Source of the DNA: Jacaranda mimosifolia
Taxonomy: Eukaryota > Streptophyta > Magnoliopsida > Lamiales > Bignoniaceae
Direction: 5' to 3'
DNA length: 64,000 nt
Assembly (NCBI GenBank): GCA_018894105.1
Contig: CM032121.1
Span: forward strand, 34,886,230 to 34,950,229
Part shown: in pieces, positions 61,601-64,000 of the stretch
How positions within the stretch are numbered: position 1 is the first letter of the stretch
How the letters are laid out: the number at the start of each line of letters is the position of its first letter
Made by a program: the position numbers and the translations under genes
The notes under the pieces: generated by a model
What the model was told of the DNA's origin: nothing
Seen by the model: the letters and a program-made list of their open reading frames with translations, nothing else
Database searches by the model: none

Positions 61601-62608
61601 ATAAGCAGCCTGAGAGTTACTTCTTGAACAGAGAAATCAAAGGAGAGTTTCAGCATAATTTATGCAAAAAGGCTGTGAGAAGAACAAAGAGGGAGTCTAG
61701 GTTGATCTTCATTCCGACAGGGTTCACTTTGGTCATCCAAGACACAAACCCAAAAAAAATGGTTTGGGAATCGTATAATTAACTAAAATAAGAGATATTT
61801 GACAGACTGGCCCCCCATAATTTGCCACTTTCTGCGGACTGACTCAAACTAGTATAGCTGAAGATAGTACTGTTTTATCTCAGAAGAACAAGAGTTTCTG
61901 TATACTTAATGTCCACTTCTGATAAGACCAATTAATGGGATTTCCTGCCTGTCAAAAACTGTTCCTACAAACAAAAACTATTTCACCAACTTGGTGGTAG
62001 TGGACAAGGACAAGATCAAAGTTCAAAAGAAGATAAATATATACACACACACACGCACGCACACACCTTAGAGGAATGAAAAAAACAGAAAAAGGAAAAA
62101 AGGGAAAAAAAAATAAATCGAAAAGAGTAGCAATAAAGATGCATAAGCAAAAACAGCATAAAATCAAACATCTCCAAAATCAGACTGATGATCCAACTAC
62201 ATTTGAACTAGAAAGAGAGATTAATGTTGGAAAAGATTTTAACTTTTATACGAGACGAGGTTGTTAAAAAGAGAATTTGAAGAGGAAGTACATGGAAATA
62301 AAGTCAGTGAGAGAAAAAAATCCTCGACCTTCACAAACCTCAAGAAAGACATGAAATTTGATCAATAATCTTAAAATTATGACAAGAAATAAAATTTCTT
62401 GAAATGGGATTTATGAAAATTGCCTGGAATCGGTGGAGTACTCAAAGAGCTTTCCTTTGGTGGAGAAAATAATCAAAGCAACCTCAGCATCACACAAGAC
62501 TGAGATCTCATGAGCCTTTTTATGCAGACCTGACCTTCTCTTGGAGAAGGTCACTTGTCTGCTAATCTTGTTCTCGATCCGCTTCAACTGAACCCTACCT
62601 CGCCCCAT
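52607..62608 (-). CDS. AP1/FUL (SQUAMOSA)-clade MADS-box factor, 8 exons
   Basis: Exons 62424-62608, 57964-58039, 56836-56900, 56571-56670, 56429-56470, 54296-54337, 53671-53804 and 52607-52712 join to 750 nt (249 aa). Sizes 185, 76, 65, 100, 42, 42 fit the MIKC pattern. The MADS domain is residues 1-60 ([25 protein letters not shown] is split here as [10 protein letters not shown] and [11 protein letters not shown]), ending FEYSTDSS. The I region carries [16 protein letters not shown]. The K box, about 88-175, has [18 protein letters not shown] and [16 protein letters not shown]. The C-terminus has [12 protein letters not shown], close to the FUL/paleoAP1 motif. From family knowledge, these factors bind CArG boxes as dimers in the nucleus and control floral meristem identity, flowering and fruit development. 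Intron 1 is 4.4 kb, as usual, and has a GC donor. FUL-like is more likely than AP1; exact orthology is open. Confidence 0.92.
54626..54740 (+). repeat. SINE-like repeat in MADS-gene intron 5
   Basis: It has GTAGCTTGTGGCCTAATTG (A-box-like), then GGAGGTTAGGAGTTTGAGTCC (split here: GGAGGTTAGG, AGTTTGAGTCC; B-box-like), and an A-rich tail TATAAATAAATAAAAAA. The inverted copy at 23131-23230 shares the order of these words. Insertion is antisense to the MADS gene. Confidence 0.6.
54900..55222. repeat. Diverged MITE-like sequence in MADS-gene intron 5
   Basis: Repeated CTTATAAG words and an end TCAAATACCCTCTTAAAG resemble the element at 58192-58577. The left border is unclear. Confidence 0.3.
58192..58577. 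mobile_element. MITE in MADS-gene intron 1
   Basis: Ends GATGTGTTTGGGTGAGC and AGCCAAACACCATC in inverted relation, with many internal CTTATAAG palindromes. About 386 bp, non-coding. Target duplication is not certain. Confidence 0.5.
58578..62423 (-). other. Remainder of MADS-gene intron 1
   Basis: 3.8 kb of AT-rich intron with no recognisable gene or transposon. First introns of AP1/FUL-clade genes often hold regulatory elements, but I found no clean CArG box by eye. A (CA)n tract lies at 62041-62066. Confidence 0.4.
62041..62066. repeat. (AC)n microsatellite
   Basis: AC/GC-interrupted dinucleotide run in intron 1 of the MADS gene, about 380 bp downstream of exon 1. Confidence 0.8.
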
Positions 62609-63698
62609 ATCTTCTTCTACTGATCCTTCCCTTTTTCTTAAATATAAGGATAAATAAGAAGTGCAGCTTGCAATATGTCTATATATAAACGACAACCCAC
62701 AAAACCCTAAATTCTTTAGATATATAGGGTGGTTCTCACTTCTCATTTATGTTTCACACACACATAAAAAAAAAAAAGTTAATAAAATGGTAGCAAGAAA
62801 GAGGTGGACTTTTCTTTATACTGACATTCTATGGTTTTTTCTACTTTGGTCAATTTCAAAGGCAAGGAGATGTCCCTTAAAGCATGTATTCTTCCTTTCT
62901 TTCTGTTTGTATGGATATACATATTATATATCATGGTCTGGTTGGTGAGGGGTTGTGAAAACCAGAAGTGGGAAGAGAAAGAGGGGTTGGCTGGGTGGGG
63001 CTAGGGTGGGGGTTGGTGCGGTGTCGAGTGGGGATTGGGGAGAAGGAGGTGTAGGCGTTAATGTTTCGTTCTGGGCCACAGGTTTTGACCTGTTCGTACG
63101 ACCTAACGCGAACAAAGTAGGCCCCTTATCCATTATATGCATATTACATAAATATTAAACCAATCTATCTATACTCTAAGCCTAGTTACTTTGTAGTATT
63201 AGGTGGAATGAGGCGGACGTGACATTTTATCCCACCTAATATCATATTTATTTAAATTAATAGAAGCTCAGTATAAAATTTAAGTCTAATATTAAATAAC
63301 ATATTGTGAGAGATGACACGTCACCCATTTTTTGTGTGATGAAATAATCACATCACAATGCTGCTGCTTCAAATAACTTGGGGCCATGGCGCCAATCACA
63401 TTGTTTTCAATTTTTTAACAAACTTGTTGGGTTGTGGAAAGAATTTTTCATACCCTATTCCCAATTATGAAAAAAAATATTATATTTCTATTTCTCTTTC
63501 TTTTAATAAAGGGTCTTTTAATCTTTTTAAAATTTATCTTAATCTTATCATCAATCCAAGTAAACAATTAATAAAATTATCCACTTTTATCATTCATCAT
63601 CCTGCAAAGTGAATATAATTTAAAAAATATAAAATTATCCTAATCATATTCTCCATCCTTGATTTCATCCCATTCCTCAATATCCCATATCACAAAAT
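62609..63698 (-). promoter_or_regulatory. MADS-gene promoter and upstream intergenic DNA
   Basis: A TATA box, GTTTATATATAG on the minus strand, lies at about 62679-62690. It would put the transcription start near 62650 and leave a short 5' leader of about 40 bases. Upstream, 62940-63080 is GC-rich on the plus strand (GGTGGGG-type words), and the rest is AT-rich. I see no gene here. Confidence 0.5.
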
Positions 63699-64000
63699 TA
63701 GGGGTGTTAAAAAAAAAAACATAAACCGACCGAAAATCGAAAAAACTAAACCGAATCGGTTCAGTTCGATTTTTGGTTTTCTCAATTTTTTTTATTCGGT
63801 TAACCGAATCGAAAAAATTGAAACCTTTTTATTTTTATTTTTATTTTTTTTATATACAAAATTTTATTATTCAATCACTACTAGTTTTAATTTTATTTCA
63901 CAGTTTTTATTACATTTTTTAAATCTAAAATAAATAAATATAAATTTTTAAATAATGTAAATGTTAATGTATTTTTAAATTTTTGGGATAAATAATTTTT
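63699..64000. mobile_element. Left part of a hAT-type MITE, cut by the window end
   Basis: It starts TAGGGGTGTTAAAAA, followed by ACCGAATCGGTTCAGTTCG-type words and then a T/A-rich core. The same plan is seen in the hAT-type MITEs at 12151 and 27330. The right end is beyond the window. Confidence 0.5.

Noticed and set aside
62609..62746. An N-terminal extension of the MADS protein (frame open upstream to 62746)
   Set aside because: The family starts at MGRGR, and a TATA box lies within the extension.

Overview
The window is nuclear DNA of a flowering plant, almost certainly a eudicot. It is AT-rich, its genes are split by GT-AG introns, it carries plant-only families (tau-class glutathione S-transferases, an AP1/FUL-clade MADS-box gene, an augmin subunit 5 gene), and it is dense in MITEs, SINE-like copies, LTR elements and microsatellites. 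I cannot name the species.

Four genes can be rebuilt with an unbroken reading frame across all exons. (1) An AUG5-type augmin subunit, minus strand, 1406-13389, 10 exons, 772 aa. (2) A RING-H2 E3 ubiquitin ligase, plus strand, 33502-36484, 4 exons, 227 aa. (3) An RCC1-repeat beta-propeller protein, plus strand, 47159-51645, 8 exons, 466 aa. (4) An AP1/FUL (SQUAMOSA)-clade MADS-box factor, minus strand, 52607-62608, 8 exons, 249 aa, with a 4.4-kb first intron that starts with a GC donor. Two tandem tau-class GST genes on the minus strand are broken. GST1 (36777-37984) lacks one base near the start of exon 2. GST2 (45007-45734 plus a remnant at 38983-39009) has a frameshift and an LTR retrotransposon inserted in its last codons.

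The layout is as follows. Positions 1-13.4 kb hold AUG5, with three transposon relics in its introns. Positions 13.4-33.5 kb are a 20-kb transposon-rich desert. It holds a Tourist-like MITE split by a 2.9-kb solo LTR, a second MITE, a 3.0-kb solo LTR in the opposite orientation, more MITEs, and a 5.6-kb fold-back-like element (about 25431-31060). That element's arms are inverted arrays of an 88-bp tandem repeat, and a hAT-type MITE is nested in its centre. Positions 33.5-38 kb hold the RING gene and GST1, converging with a 292-bp gap. Positions 39.0-45.0 kb are a complete but decayed Ty1/copia element with two LTRs and a 5-bp target duplication, sitting inside GST2. Positions 45.7-62.6 kb hold the RCC1 gene and the MADS-box gene, facing each other. 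The last kilobase is MADS promoter, intergenic DNA and the start of another hAT-type MITE.

The genes do not form a pathway; this is ordinary plant gene order. The least ordinary structure is the fold-back element made of inverted minisatellite arrays. Exon coordinates come from reading splice sites and protein continuity by eye. Family names rest on remembered family motifs, not on a search.
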